Assembly (NCBI RefSeq): GCF_021531055.1
Contig: NZ_JADYTL010000007.1
Span: forward strand, 1 to 64,000
Reading direction: 5' to 3'
Source: Collinsella tanakaei
GTDB taxonomy: Bacteria; Actinomycetota; Coriobacteriia; Coriobacteriales; Coriobacteriaceae
Length of the DNA: 64,000 nt
Part shown: positions 9,090 to 18,580 of the stretch, piece by piece
Position numbering within the stretch: position 1 is the first letter of the stretch
Layout: each line of letters opens with the position of its first letter
Made by a program: the position numbers and the translations under genes
Notes under the pieces: model-generated
Told to the model about the DNA's origin: nothing
Databases searched by the model: none
The model's input: only the letters and a program-made list of their open reading frames with translations

Positions 9090-10205
9090 TTACGAACGGT
9101 AGCGGAAGTAGGCGGCGCAGCTGCCCTCGCTCGAGACCATGCAGGGGCCGACCGCATGCTCCGGTGTGCAGATGCGATCGAACAGGGGGCAACCCTCGGG
9201 CGTGATCCGGCCACGCAGGACATCCCCGCAGCGACATCCGGCGGGCTCCACGGTCGTCTCGGTGTCGACATCGAAGCGCACCGCCGCGTCGTAGCGCGAC
9301 AGCTCCGGTTTGATGCGCAGGCCGGACGACGGCAGGGTGCCGAGCCCGCGCCATACGGCGTCGACCGGCTCGAAAACCTGGTCGACGAGCGCGCGGGCGA
9401 CGGGATTTCCCTCGGTGCGGACACCGCGACGGTATGCGTTGACGATGGCGGGCTTGCCCTCGGCGACCATATCGACGAGCAGGCTCACCCCTTCGAGGAT
9501 ATCGGTGGGCTCGAAGCCGGTGACAACGCCGGGCAGACCGAACTCGTCTACCAAAAAGCGGTAGGGCGAAAGCCCGGTGATGGTCGAGACGTGTCCGGGC
9601 AGGATGAACCCGTCGATGCGGGTTTCGGGGTCTCCGGCGATCGCGCGCAGGGCGGCCGGCGTCATCTTGTTGGCGCAAAACATCGAGAAGTTGTCGCTGG
9701 CGCGATCGGCCGCCTCCAAAAGACACGCCGCCATCGCCGGCGTCGTGGTCTCGAAACCGACGCTGATGAAGACGACCTGTCGGTCGGGGTGCGCGCGGGC
9801 GAGATCCAACACGTCGAGCGGCGAATAGACGATACGCACGTCGCGGCCGGCGGCCTTTTCCGCCGCGAGCGAGGTCGTCGATCCGGGTACGCGCATCATG
9901 TCGCCGAAGGTGGCGACGATGACGTCGTCGAGGCGCGCGAGCGCGATGGCGTGGTCGATATCCCGATTGGCCGTCACGCAGACCGGGCAACCCGGGCCGG
10001 AGAGCAGCTTGAGCCCCGGCGGCAGGACGGACCGGAAACCGTAGCGACCGATGCTCATCGTGTGCGTGCCGCAGACCTCCATGAGGTTGATCTGCCGCTC
10101 ACCGACGCGGTTGCGGATCCGGGCGATGAGCTCACGCACCACATGGGGGTCGCGAAACGCGGCGAAGTCGATGGTTTGGTCGGTGCGGGTCGTGGACATG
10201 CTCAT
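9090..10205 (-). CDS. hypD: Hydrogenase maturation protein HypD
   Basis: Iron-sulfur scaffold that, with HypC, holds Fe(CN)2CO before transfer to the hydrogenase large subunit. The conserved cysteine motifs GPGCPVCVT, FCANKMTPAAL and CRCGDVLRG with GCPLF are present. 371 aa matches the family. The start ATG overlaps the hypC stop as ATGA, indicating translational coupling of the two partners; a second ATG two codons in (10199) is an alternative. Confidence 0.96.
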   Translation of the reverse strand: MSMSTTRTDQTIDFAAFRDPHVVRELIARIRNRVGERQINLMEVCGTHTMSIGRYGFRSVLPPGLKLLSGPGCPVCVTANRDIDHAIALARLDDVIVATFGDMMRVPGSTTSLAAEKAAGRDVRIVYSPLDVLDLARAHPDRQVVFISVGFETTTPAMAACLLEAADRASDNFSMFCANKMTPAALRAIAGDPETRIDGFILPGHVSTITGLSPYRFLVDEFGLPGVVTGFEPTDILEGVSLLVDMVAEGKPAIVNAYRRGVRTEGNPVARALVDQVFEPVDAVWRGLGTLPSSGLRIKPELSRYDAAVRFDVDTETTVEPAGCRCGDVLRGRITPEGCPLFDRICTPEHAVGPCMVSSEGSCAAYFRYRS

Positions 10206-10459
10206 GCGGATGCCCCGGCACCGGTCGGCAGCTCCTCCTCGACGAGATCGTCGAGCTCGCGCATGAGGGCGATGGTCTCGGCGGCCTCGTCGGGGTCGAT
10301 GACCTGGATGGAGAATCCCGCATGGACGAGGACGAAGTCGCCCGCGCGCGCCTCGGGCGTCAGGCGAAGCGAGACGGGGCGACGTGCGCCGAGCATGTCG
10401 ACGTCAGCGCGGCCATCCTCTCCGATGGAGACGATCTTTCCCGGTACGGCCAGGCACAT
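10202..10459 (-). CDS. hypC: Hydrogenase maturation chaperone HypC
   Basis: An 85-aa chaperone that binds HypD and the hydrogenase large-subunit precursor. It begins MCLAVPGKIV; the cysteine exposed after Met removal is the functional residue, which fixes the start at 10459 rather than at the upstream ATG (10501). A GGAAG site precedes it. The barrel sequence DMLGARRPVSL and FVLVHAGFSIQVID are typical. Coupled to hypD by a 4-base overlap. Confidence 0.95.
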   Translation of the reverse strand: MCLAVPGKIVSIGEDGRADVDMLGARRPVSLRLTPEARAGDFVLVHAGFSIQVIDPDEAAETIALMRELDDLVEEELPTGAGASA

Positions 10460-10571
10460 GCTGCTCACTTCCTTTCGGGCATGGTGCCCGATGGCGTTCA
10501 TGGTGATCGCGGAACATGGTAGCGCTCCGCCCCCGAGCCGACAACGGTGGAGGGCGAGCCCTGCTAAAGCA

Positions 10572-13022
10572 TCACGCGCGTGCGCCCGCCGACGCCGCGA
10601 GGCGCGCGCGGGCGACGACCGCCTGCCCGTAGGCGATGCAGCCGTCGTTGACGGGAACGCCAGTCGGGACGAGGATGGAGAACCCCGCCCGTGAGAGGCG
10701 CTCGATCGCGGCCTCGAGCAGCAATCGGTTCAAGAACACTCCGCCCGAGAGCGCCACGGCGGCGATGCCGGTCTGCTCGCGCACCGCGGATGCGGCATCC
10801 ACCATCATGGAGGCGACGGCGTCGTGGAAGCGCCATGCGAGGACGCCGGCGTCGACCTGCGCCGCACGGCCGTCCAGCAGCGCTCGGACGACCGGCTCCG
10901 AATCGATGATGAGCGCCCCGTTGGCATCCGGCGTCAGGTCGAACCGCATCTGCGGGTCGATGCCCGGCTCGTGGTTTCGGGGAGCTTGAGCCCACGCCGC
11001 CGCTTCGAGCCTGCAGGCGGGTTCCCCCTCGTAGGTCGCTGTGCCGGCTATACCCAGAAGCGCGGCGACCGCGTCGAACAGCCTGCCCGTGCTGCTGGTC
11101 ACCGGGCAGTTGATGGCCCGCGTGAGCATGGTCTCCGTGATTGCGCGCTCTCGCTCGTCCATGCCGGCGGACAGGGGCACCGCGCCGGGATGGTCGAGCA
11201 GGCCGAGTTCGTGGAGCAAGCCGTGGGCGCATCGGCGTGCGTCGCGTATCGAGGCGGCGCCCCCGGGCAGGCGCCAGGTGCGCAGATGGGCGGCGCGCGT
11301 GGCATCGGTGAGCGTGGCGATAAGGACCTCGCCTCCCCAGATGGTTCCGTCGGGTCCGGCGCCCGTGCCGTCGAAGGCGAAACCGATGACCGGCTCGTCT
11401 GCGCCGAGGGAGCCGGCGCATATCGCTTCGGCGATCACCGAGGCGATATGCGCATGGTGGTGCTGGACCTCGATGAGCGGGATGCCGCGCGTCTCCGCCT
11501 CGCGTCGTGCCCACACGCTGGAGAGATAAGTGGGATGGAGGTCGCAGGCGAGGGCCTCCGGGCGAAGGTCGAACAACTCCTCGAGCCTCGTACGCGCCTC
11601 ATGCCATGCGTCGAGGGTCTCGGCGTTCTCGATGTCGCCGATATGCTGGGAGACGATGCAGTAGGGGTCGTTCGCGTCCTCGCGCGTGAGGGCGACCGTC
11701 GCCTTCTGCTCGGGGCCGCATGCCAAAACGCAGGGGATATCCGCCGCATCGGTTCTCGGAATCGGCAACGGCCGCGGCGCGTAGCCGCGCGCGCGGCGGA
11801 CGGGCAGGGTCGTGCCACCCACGATGCGCACGACCGAGTCGTCGTAGCGCGCGAGGATCGGCCGGTCGTTGCCGAGCAGCGCATCGGCGATGCCGGTCGC
11901 GACGAGGTGCTCCCAGGCTGCGCGATCATCCACCTCGATGGGCTCCTCGCTGAGGTTTCCGCTGGTCATAACCAAGGCGGTGATTCCCCGTTGGGCACAT
12001 GTCGCGAGCAGGAGGTGCTGCAGCGGCGTGTAGGGGAGCATGACCCCTATGTCGGGCAGGCCGCAGGTGAGCGAGAGGGCAAGCCGCGGGCTCACCGTCT
12101 GCGGTGGGTACCGTAGCAGCACGATGGGGCGCACGCTACCGGCAAGAACATCCATCTCCTCGTCGCTGGGCGCCGCATCGTGCGGAAGCAGCGGGCCGAG
12201 GTCCTGACGACGCACCATGATGGCGAGGGGTTTGTTGCTGCGACGCTTGCGACGGCGGAGCTCGGAGACGGCGGTCTCGTTTTCCGCATCGCAGGCGAGG
12301 TGGAATCCGCCGAGTCCCTTGATGGCGACGATGCCGCCGTCGGCGATGAGGTCGGCGCAGCGGGCGATGATCGCATCGCTTTCCGCTCGCGTCGCTCCGA
12401 CGACAGGCTCCGACGGTCCGTCCGATTCGGTGCGTTCGCGCCAGGTGATATGGGGCCCGCAGGCAAAGCATGCGTCGGGTTGCGCGTGGAACCGCCGGTC
12501 GCCGGGGTCGGTGTACTCCGCTGCGCAGGCGGGGCACATGGGGAACCGGTCCATGGAGGTCGCGGGGCGGTCGTAGGGCAGCGAGCGGATGATGGTGAAG
12601 CGCGGGCCGCAGTTCGTGCAGTTGATGAAGGGGTAGTGGTAGCGCCTATCCGTCGGGTCGAAGAGTTCGCGCAGGCAGTCCTCGCAGGTCGCGATGTCGG
12701 GTGAGACGAGCGTGGTGCGCGCCGTCGCGTCGTCGGAGGCGACGATCCGGAAATCCGTGGGGACATCGTCGCCATCGGGCGCAGCGATGTCGGAAACGTG
12801 GACGCGCTCGATGCGGGAGGCCGCGGGCGCGTCGCTTCGGAGCGCGCGGACGAACGCGTCGACATCGTCCCGGTCGCCATGCGCCTCGATGTGGACGCCG
12901 TCGCCCGCGTTGAGCACCCAGCCCGCGATGCGGTGTTCGCGCGCTGCGCGATAGACGAACGGGCGCATGCCTACGCCCTGCACGATGCCGGTGACGTGGA
13001 TGTGAACGTGCCTGCGCTCCAT
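10572..13022 (-). CDS. hypF: Carbamoyltransferase HypF
   Basis: Makes thiocarbamate on HypE from carbamoyl phosphate, the source of hydrogenase cyanide ligands. Domains in order: acylphosphatase (residues ~5-90, GIVQGVGMRPFVYR), two Cys4 zinc fingers (~110-190, CEDC, NCTNCGPR, CPAC, CFACGPH), YrdC-like (~210-400) and a Kae1-like carbamoyltransferase domain (~420-800) with the metal-binding VQHHHAHIASV and FDGTGAGPDGTIWGGE. 816 aa is a little longer than the usual ~750. It begins 11 bases after the nikR stop, without a strong ribosome site, so is probably coupled. Confidence 0.95.
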   Translation of the reverse strand: MERRHVHIHVTGIVQGVGMRPFVYRAAREHRIAGWVLNAGDGVHIEAHGDRDDVDAFVRALRSDAPAASRIERVHVSDIAAPDGDDVPTDFRIVASDDATARTTLVSPDIATCEDCLRELFDPTDRRYHYPFINCTNCGPRFTIIRSLPYDRPATSMDRFPMCPACAAEYTDPGDRRFHAQPDACFACGPHITWRERTESDGPSEPVVGATRAESDAIIARCADLIADGGIVAIKGLGGFHLACDAENETAVSELRRRKRRSNKPLAIMVRRQDLGPLLPHDAAPSDEEMDVLAGSVRPIVLLRYPPQTVSPRLALSLTCGLPDIGVMLPYTPLQHLLLATCAQRGITALVMTSGNLSEEPIEVDDRAAWEHLVATGIADALLGNDRPILARYDDSVVRIVGGTTLPVRRARGYAPRPLPIPRTDAADIPCVLACGPEQKATVALTREDANDPYCIVSQHIGDIENAETLDAWHEARTRLEELFDLRPEALACDLHPTYLSSVWARREAETRGIPLIEVQHHHAHIASVIAEAICAGSLGADEPVIGFAFDGTGAGPDGTIWGGEVLIATLTDATRAAHLRTWRLPGGAASIRDARRCAHGLLHELGLLDHPGAVPLSAGMDERERAITETMLTRAINCPVTSSTGRLFDAVAALLGIAGTATYEGEPACRLEAAAWAQAPRNHEPGIDPQMRFDLTPDANGALIIDSEPVVRALLDGRAAQVDAGVLAWRFHDAVASMMVDAASAVREQTGIAAVALSGGVFLNRLLLEAAIERLSRAGFSILVPTGVPVNDGCIAYGQAVVARARLAASAGARA

Positions 13023-13033
13023 ATGCGTTCGGC

Positions 13034-13477
13034 CTAGATGTCCAAGCTGGTGCCCGTCGCGGCGCAGGTCAGCTCGCCGTGCTTGACGCCGCGTAGGCCC
13101 AAGAGCTTGTCGGCGAGCTCGTAGATGCGCGCTCCGCGCCCTTTGAGCGCGAGGATCTCCAGGCAGTTGCGGTGGTCGAGGTGGACGTGCATGGTCGAGA
13201 CGATCTCTGCCGTGTAGTCGTGCTGGACCTCGTCGAGCCTGCGCGTAAGATCGCCGGTGTGGTGGTCGTAGATCATCGTGAGGGAGCCGATAACCTGCTC
13301 GTCGGGGGTGCGCAGGTGTTCGTGCACCACCGCGGAGCGCATGAGGTCGCGGATCGATTCGGAGCGGTTGCGGGCATCCCCGCGCTTCTCTATGAGCGCA
13401 TCGTATTCACGAAGCAGCTCCGCCGGCACGGCGACCGAAAAACGCGCGAGCTCGCCGGCGCCGTCATAGCCGCCCAT
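13034..13477 (-). CDS. nikR: Nickel-responsive regulator NikR
   Basis: Ribbon-helix-helix repressor with a C-terminal ACT-like nickel domain. The N-terminal strand RFSVAVPAELL and helix RSESIRDLMR form the DNA-binding part. The nickel ligands expected for the family (H, H-x-H, C) are found in the segments IYDHHTG, MHVHLDHRNCLEIL. 147 aa is slightly longer than E. coli NikR (133). Being the second gene of the hyp operon suggests that it couples nickel supply to hydrogenase maturation, which is inference. I did not find a convincing GTATGA-N16-TCATAC operator upstream. Confidence 0.93.
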   Translation of the reverse strand: MGGYDGAGELARFSVAVPAELLREYDALIEKRGDARNRSESIRDLMRSAVVHEHLRTPDEQVIGSLTMIYDHHTGDLTRRLDEVQHDYTAEIVSTMHVHLDHRNCLEILALKGRGARIYELADKLLGLRGVKHGELTCAATGTSLDI

Positions 13478-13478
13478 G

Positions 13479-13727
13479 TCACACCAGCTTCACGGTGCCG
13501 ACGCTGTTGTGGTCGGCCTCGATTGCCTCCTCGTAGCCGGCAAGCGCCTGACGTGCCTCGTCGAGCGCCTCCATGGTGTCGCGAAGCTTGGCACCGATGC
13601 GCTCCATGTCGAAGGCCTCCGTCGCGTGCAGCAGCTCGTGGCTCCAGTCGTGGGCGAGCGCGATGGTGTCGTCGATCTGCTTCACGCTCATGGCGAGCTG
13701 GCTCATGTTCATTCCGACGTCATGCAT
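13479..13727 (-). CDS. Small protein of unknown function upstream of nikR
   Basis: An 82-residue helical protein that I do not recognise. It starts MHDVGMNMSQLAMSVKQID behind a perfect AAGGAGG site and its stop lies one base before the nikR ATG, so it is the first gene of the nikR-hyp operon. It has no cysteines, two histidines close together near residue 30 (HDWSHELLH), and mostly heptad-like helices with acidic residues. The MHD start recalls HypA (MHE) but the rest lacks the HypA zinc cysteines, so it is not HypA. Its position suggests a role in nickel or hydrogenase metabolism. Confidence 0.75.
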   Translation of the reverse strand: MHDVGMNMSQLAMSVKQIDDTIALAHDWSHELLHATEAFDMERIGAKLRDTMEALDEARQALAGYEEAIEADHNSVGTVKLV

Positions 13728-13786
13728 AGTGTTCCTCCTTGCGTCGCGTATCAGTGTATCGCTTTCCGTGCGACATCGCCGGTACA

Positions 13787-13826
13787 TGCGAAGGGCACGA
13801 CCCGCGATGCGAGCCGCGCCCTTCGT
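13787..13826 (-). terminator. Terminator-like hairpin downstream of trxA
   Basis: CGAAGGGC and GCCCTTCG arms enclose a GC-rich interior about 44 bases beyond the trxA stop, in the gap between trxA and the promoter of the nikR operon. No T-tract on the minus strand, so termination is only likely. Confidence 0.5.
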
Positions 13827-13870
13827 CGGGAAGGCTGCTGTCAGTCAAAGGGAGGGGGAGGAAAGGTTCG

Positions 13871-14191
13871 CTACAGCGCCTTCTCGATCTCGGCTGCAAG
13901 GCGCGCCTTGGGCATGGCACCGACGGTGCGCATGGCCTCGTTTCCGGCCTTGAGCATCACGAGCGTGGGGATGGACATGACGCCGTACTTCATGGCGATG
14001 TCCTGGTTCTCGTCGACGTTGCATTTGGCGACGATCAGCTTGCCCTCGAGCTCTCCCGCCAGCTCGTCGACGATCGGCGAGAGCGTGCGGCACGGGCCGC
14101 ACCACGGTGCCCAGAAGTCGATGAGGACCGGCAGGTCTTCCTTGAGCAGGCTGTCGAAATTCTGGGGCGTGATCTCGGTGATATGTACCAT
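13871..14191 (-). CDS. trxA: Thioredoxin
   Basis: Cytoplasmic disulfide reductase. 106 aa with the WCGPCR active site at residues ~29-34, the DFWAPWCGPC context, a cis-proline in SIPTLVM near residue 73 and the terminal helix. The start ATG at 14191 has an AGGAGG site (read on the minus strand). Stands alone, divergent from the unknown gene at 14427 and not obviously part of the nikR transcript. Confidence 0.97.
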   Translation of the reverse strand: MVHITEITPQNFDSLLKEDLPVLIDFWAPWCGPCRTLSPIVDELAGELEGKLIVAKCNVDENQDIAMKYGVMSIPTLVMLKAGNEAMRTVGAMPKARLAAEIEKAL

Positions 14192-14426
14192 CGGGTCCTC
14201 CTATGGACTATCGCGCCTGCGCGCGGTTGTTTCGTACGCTTGGGGTTATACCCAGCCGTTCGCCCGCATTGCACGCGATTTCGGGTATTTGGGGAGGGGC
14301 CGGGCGTGTCCGCCGGTCCGTCGCGCGCCCAGAATGCTCCTGGCTTTTTGGAACACGGCGCGTTTCGGCGTGCGGTCGTGTTCGAGGTATGATGCTACTG
14401 CAGGAGGACCTATGAGGAGGGGTGCC

Positions 14427-15011
14427 ATGCGCGTTTCGTCGTCGGAAGCCAAGGAGGCCGTGGTGGGTGCCGTGGAGCAGGAGCTCGTGTCGCTGCGGGC
14501 CCGCGGGGTCGTCATGGCGGGCAACGCGTTTTCCCCGATTGTTCTCGTCAAGGGTTCGTTGAATGACGAGGAGCGCACCGGGGCGGTGCTGCTTTCCGGC
14601 GCGGACGGGACGGCGTTGCGCGCCGCGCTCGGCGCGATCGGGTACGCGCCCGAGGATTTCTGTGCGCTGGCGTCGGTTGCGGGTGAGGCGGATGTTTCCG
14701 AGCGAGCAGCCGAGCCGGACCGCCCCCTGCCTTCCGGGGTTTTTCGCGAGGCGCTCGAAGCGCTCGACCCCGAGGCGGTTATCCTGCTGGATGACGCGGC
14801 GGCCGATGTGATGCGCGAGGCGTATGCCGATGCCCTCGTCGCCATCGAGGACTTCGATACCGCGATGCTCAAGCCGGGGTTGGTCGCCCATGTGCTGGGT
14901 CGTCGCGTGCTCGCGCTCGATGGATTCGAGGCGTCGCTCGGCGATCCGAAGGAGAAGCAGCGCATGTGGGCGTATATCAAGCAGCTTCCCCCGGCAGGCG
15001 CCCCCTATTAA
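14427..15011 (+). CDS. Conserved-looking protein of unknown function
   Basis: 194 residues starting MRVSSSEAKEAVVGAVEQEL behind GAGGAGG (spacing 6). An ATG five codons upstream (14412) also has AGGAGG but at only four bases, so I prefer 14427. I do not recognise the family. The protein is soluble, alternating hydrophobic strands (VVMAGNAFSPIVLVKG, AVLLSG, AVILLD, VLGRRVLAL) with helices, and ends in a motif KEKQRMWAYIKQLPP that suggests a compact alpha/beta fold, vaguely like a uracil-DNA-glycosylase-type core. No catalytic motif can be named. Real coding is supported by the ribosome site and codon bias. Confidence 0.8.
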   Translation: MRVSSSEAKEAVVGAVEQELVSLRARGVVMAGNAFSPIVLVKGSLNDEERTGAVLLSGADGTALRAALGAIGYAPEDFCALASVAGEADVSERAAEPDRPLPSGVFREALEALDPEAVILLDDAAADVMREAYADALVAIEDFDTAMLKPGLVAHVLGRRVLALDGFEASLGDPKEKQRMWAYIKQLPPAGAPY

Positions 15012-15025
15012 AGCGTGTTGCAGAC

Positions 15026-15103
15026 CGCCCGGCGGCGTCGAAAAACCCCAGGGGTTATTTTGCATGCAAAATAACCCCTGGGGTTTTTCGACGCCGCCGG
15101 GCG
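15026..15103. repeat. 78-bp perfect palindrome, CCCCAGGGG repeat family
   Basis: Two 39-base arms with no spacer, centred at 15064/15065 (TGCA|TGCA). Each arm contains the family core ACCCCAGGGGTTATTTTGCA plus a GC-rich outer part (CGCCCGGCGGCGTCG). It lies between the convergent unknown gene and the ferredoxin. Related copies occur at 20209, 23231, 26952, 28501, 28551 and 31395. Confidence 0.95.
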
Positions 15104-15115
15104 CACCAGAACGCA

Positions 15116-15151
15116 AGAAGGCCCGGCTCCTTGTGGAACCGGGCCTTCTGC
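15116..15151 (-). terminator. Terminator of the ferredoxin gene
   Basis: GAAGGCCCGGCTCC and its near-perfect complement GGAACCGGGCCTTC form a stem 24 bases after the ferredoxin stop. Works structurally in either direction; the neighbouring plus-strand gene ends 105 bases before it. Confidence 0.75.
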
Positions 15152-15174
15152 TCAAAGCGCGTTACGCGAGCGAG

Positions 15175-15357
15175 TTACTCCTCGATCTCGGTGATGGCGC
15201 CGGCCGGGCAGGCCTCCTGGCAAGCGCCGCAGGCGATGCAGGAATCCTCGTCGGTCACGGTGGCGACATCGTTGAGCTCGAGAACGCCCTGGGGGCAGGA
15301 GTCGACGCAAACGCCGCAGGCGATGCACTCGTCGGCATCAATGATAGGCTTGGCCAT
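15175..15357 (-). CDS. 2[4Fe-4S] ferredoxin
   Basis: A 60-aa bacterial-type ferredoxin with two CxxCxxCxxxCP clusters: CIACGVCVDSCP at residues ~11-22 and CIACGACQEACP at ~39-50. It carries electrons at low potential in the cytoplasm, for example for pyruvate:ferredoxin oxidoreductase. I chose the ATG at 15357 because MAKPIIDADECIACG is the canonical start and GAGGACACTACC precedes it. Monocistronic, divergent from dnaK, with its own terminator. Confidence 0.95.
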   Translation of the reverse strand: MAKPIIDADECIACGVCVDSCPQGVLELNDVATVTDEDSCIACGACQEACPAGAITEIEE

Positions 15358-15704
15358 GGTAGTGTCCTCTCTCTGTGCGATACACGTTGCGTTCGATGCT
15401 ACAGGCGAACGTGCATCGAACATGTCTGGGCTAAACATACCACGAGGGACCATCATTGCAAGCCTCGAGGGCATCATTTTCATACCGTTCGCCGAGTAAG
15501 CCAAAGCTGACAGATTGGCATCTTCGCTGCGAGCCAGGGCAGCTCGGCACCCTCTCTCCACATTTTTAGAAAATCTTATATGGAATGACTTAGATTTTGT
15601 ATAAGCGGGCCTATAAGGGGATATAGTATGGTCGAACGAAAAAACGCGTGGCGCCGGGTTGCCCCGAGCCACCCGGCACGTACAAGAAAGAAGAGGGATA
15701 GATC
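15358..15704. promoter_or_regulatory. Divergent ferredoxin/dnaK intergenic region
   Basis: 347 bases with no gene. The left half should hold the ferredoxin promoter; the right half is AT-rich and holds the putative heat-shock operator (15570-15598), -10-like TATAAG and TATAGT elements (to ~15627) and the dnaK leader with an AGAGGGA ribosome site. Confidence 0.6.
15570..15598 (+). promoter_or_regulatory. Putative heat-shock operator upstream of dnaK
   Basis: Inverted repeat AAAATCT-N15-AGATTTT in an otherwise GC-rich region, immediately followed by a -10-like TATAAG. The same arms, the same 15-base spacing and a closely similar spacer occur upstream of clpB (36300-36328). Since hspR is encoded in the dnaK cluster, HspR is the likely binder, although the site does not match the classical HAIR consensus CTTGAGT-N7-ACTCAAG. 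Confidence 0.7.
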
Positions 15705-17603
<1,899 letters not shown>

Positions 17604-17605
17604 TC

Positions 17606-18439
17606 ATGTCCGCCCGCAATGACCACACGGAGGCGGCCGCCGCTGCCGCCTCCGCGGATGCTGAGGAGAAGGACGTGAAGATTCCCGTAGAGGCAGCCGA
17701 CGAGGCGACGGAGGCTGCCAAGCCCGAGACGGTCGAGGACCGGACCGCTTGCGCCGACGCCGCCGAGGAGGTGCCCGCCATGACCGAGGAGGAGATGGTC
17801 GAGGCCGCCATCCGCGCCGGTGAGCAGGCCGCCAACGACGACTTCAAGCTCAAGTTCGAGCAGGCGAGCGACGAGCTGGCGCAGGCTCGCGCCGATCTGG
17901 ACGCCGCCGTCGAGGCTCGCGAGGCCGCCGAGGCCAAGGCGGCCGAGGCCGCCGACCGCACCGCGCGCCTGCAGGCGGATTGGGAGAACTTCCGCCGCCG
18001 CACCGCTGCGGAGCGTCTGGCTGAGCGCGAGCGCGCGACCGAGAAGCTCGTGACCGACCTGCTTCCCGTCGTGGACGACATCGAGCGTGCCATCGCGCAT
18101 GCTCGCACCCAGGAGCTGTCCGACGACTTCAAGCAGTTCGTCGACGGTGTCGAGGCGGTCCACGCCAAGCTGCTGGGCGTCTTCGAGCACGAGGGCGTCA
18201 AGCCGATCGACCCCGCGGGCGAGCCGTTCGATCCGCTCGAGCACCAGGCTGTCGGCCGCGTCGAGGACCCGGAGGTCTACGACGAGACGGTGCGCGATGT
18301 GTACCAGAAGGGCTATCGCATGGCGGACCACATTCTTCGCGCCGCCATGGTCACGGTGACCTACGGCGGTGCCAAGAGGCCCGCACCGGAGCCCGAGGAG
18401 GCGCCGGATGAGGCGGCCTCCGAGGCTACCGAGGAGTAA
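17606..18439 (+). CDS. grpE: Nucleotide exchange factor GrpE
   Basis: Releases ADP from DnaK. 277 aa, longer than the usual ~200 because of an acidic Ala/Glu-rich N-terminal extension (residues 1-~75). The long dimerisation coiled coil runs ~80-150, followed by the GrpE core with the signature ADWENFRRR region and a beta domain (HEGVKPIDPAGEPFDP, VYQKGYRM). It starts two bases after the dnaK stop and so is coupled to it. A terminator follows. Confidence 0.96.
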   Translation: MSARNDHTEAAAAAASADAEEKDVKIPVEAADEATEAAKPETVEDRTACADAAEEVPAMTEEEMVEAAIRAGEQAANDDFKLKFEQASDELAQARADLDAAVEAREAAEAKAAEAADRTARLQADWENFRRRTAAERLAERERATEKLVTDLLPVVDDIERAIAHARTQELSDDFKQFVDGVEAVHAKLLGVFEHEGVKPIDPAGEPFDPLEHQAVGRVEDPEVYDETVRDVYQKGYRMADHILRAAMVTVTYGGAKRPAPEPEEAPDEAASEATEE

Positions 18440-18444
18440 ACGCG

Positions 18445-18480
18445 AAGGCTCCGGGGCCGGCAAAGCTCCGGAGCCTTTTT
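18445..18480 (+). terminator. Rho-independent terminator after grpE
   Basis: AAGGCTCCGG pairs with a CCGGAGCCTT arm and is followed by five T. It separates dnaK-grpE from dnaJ, so dnaJ would depend on read-through or its own promoter. Confidence 0.9.
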
Positions 18481-18524
18481 AGGATGCGCGGGCGGATGCT
18501 TTCCGTTTCGCGCAGAGGCTGCAT

Positions 18525-18560
18525 ATGCACATGGGCCGGAATCGGATTCCGGCCGTGCAT
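18525..18560 (+). promoter_or_regulatory. Inverted repeat in the dnaJ leader
   Basis: ATGCAC...GGCCGGAAT / ATTCCGGCC...GTGCAT arms enclose CGG, ending eight bases before the AAAGGAGGGG ribosome region of dnaJ. It could be an RNA hairpin limiting dnaJ translation or a protein-binding palindrome. Confidence 0.5.
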
Positions 18561-18580
18561 CAGGAAAGGAGGGGGCGTAG

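Noticed and set aside
13728-13786. NikR operator upstream of the nikR-hyp operon
   Set aside because: GTATC direct repeats are present (GTATCAGTGTATC) but not the spaced GTATGA-N16-TCATAC dyad; too weak to annotate.
15570-15598. CIRCE element for HrcA in front of dnaK
   Set aside because: CIRCE is TTAGCACTC-N9-GAGTGCTAA; the observed arms are different and hrcA is not in the cluster.
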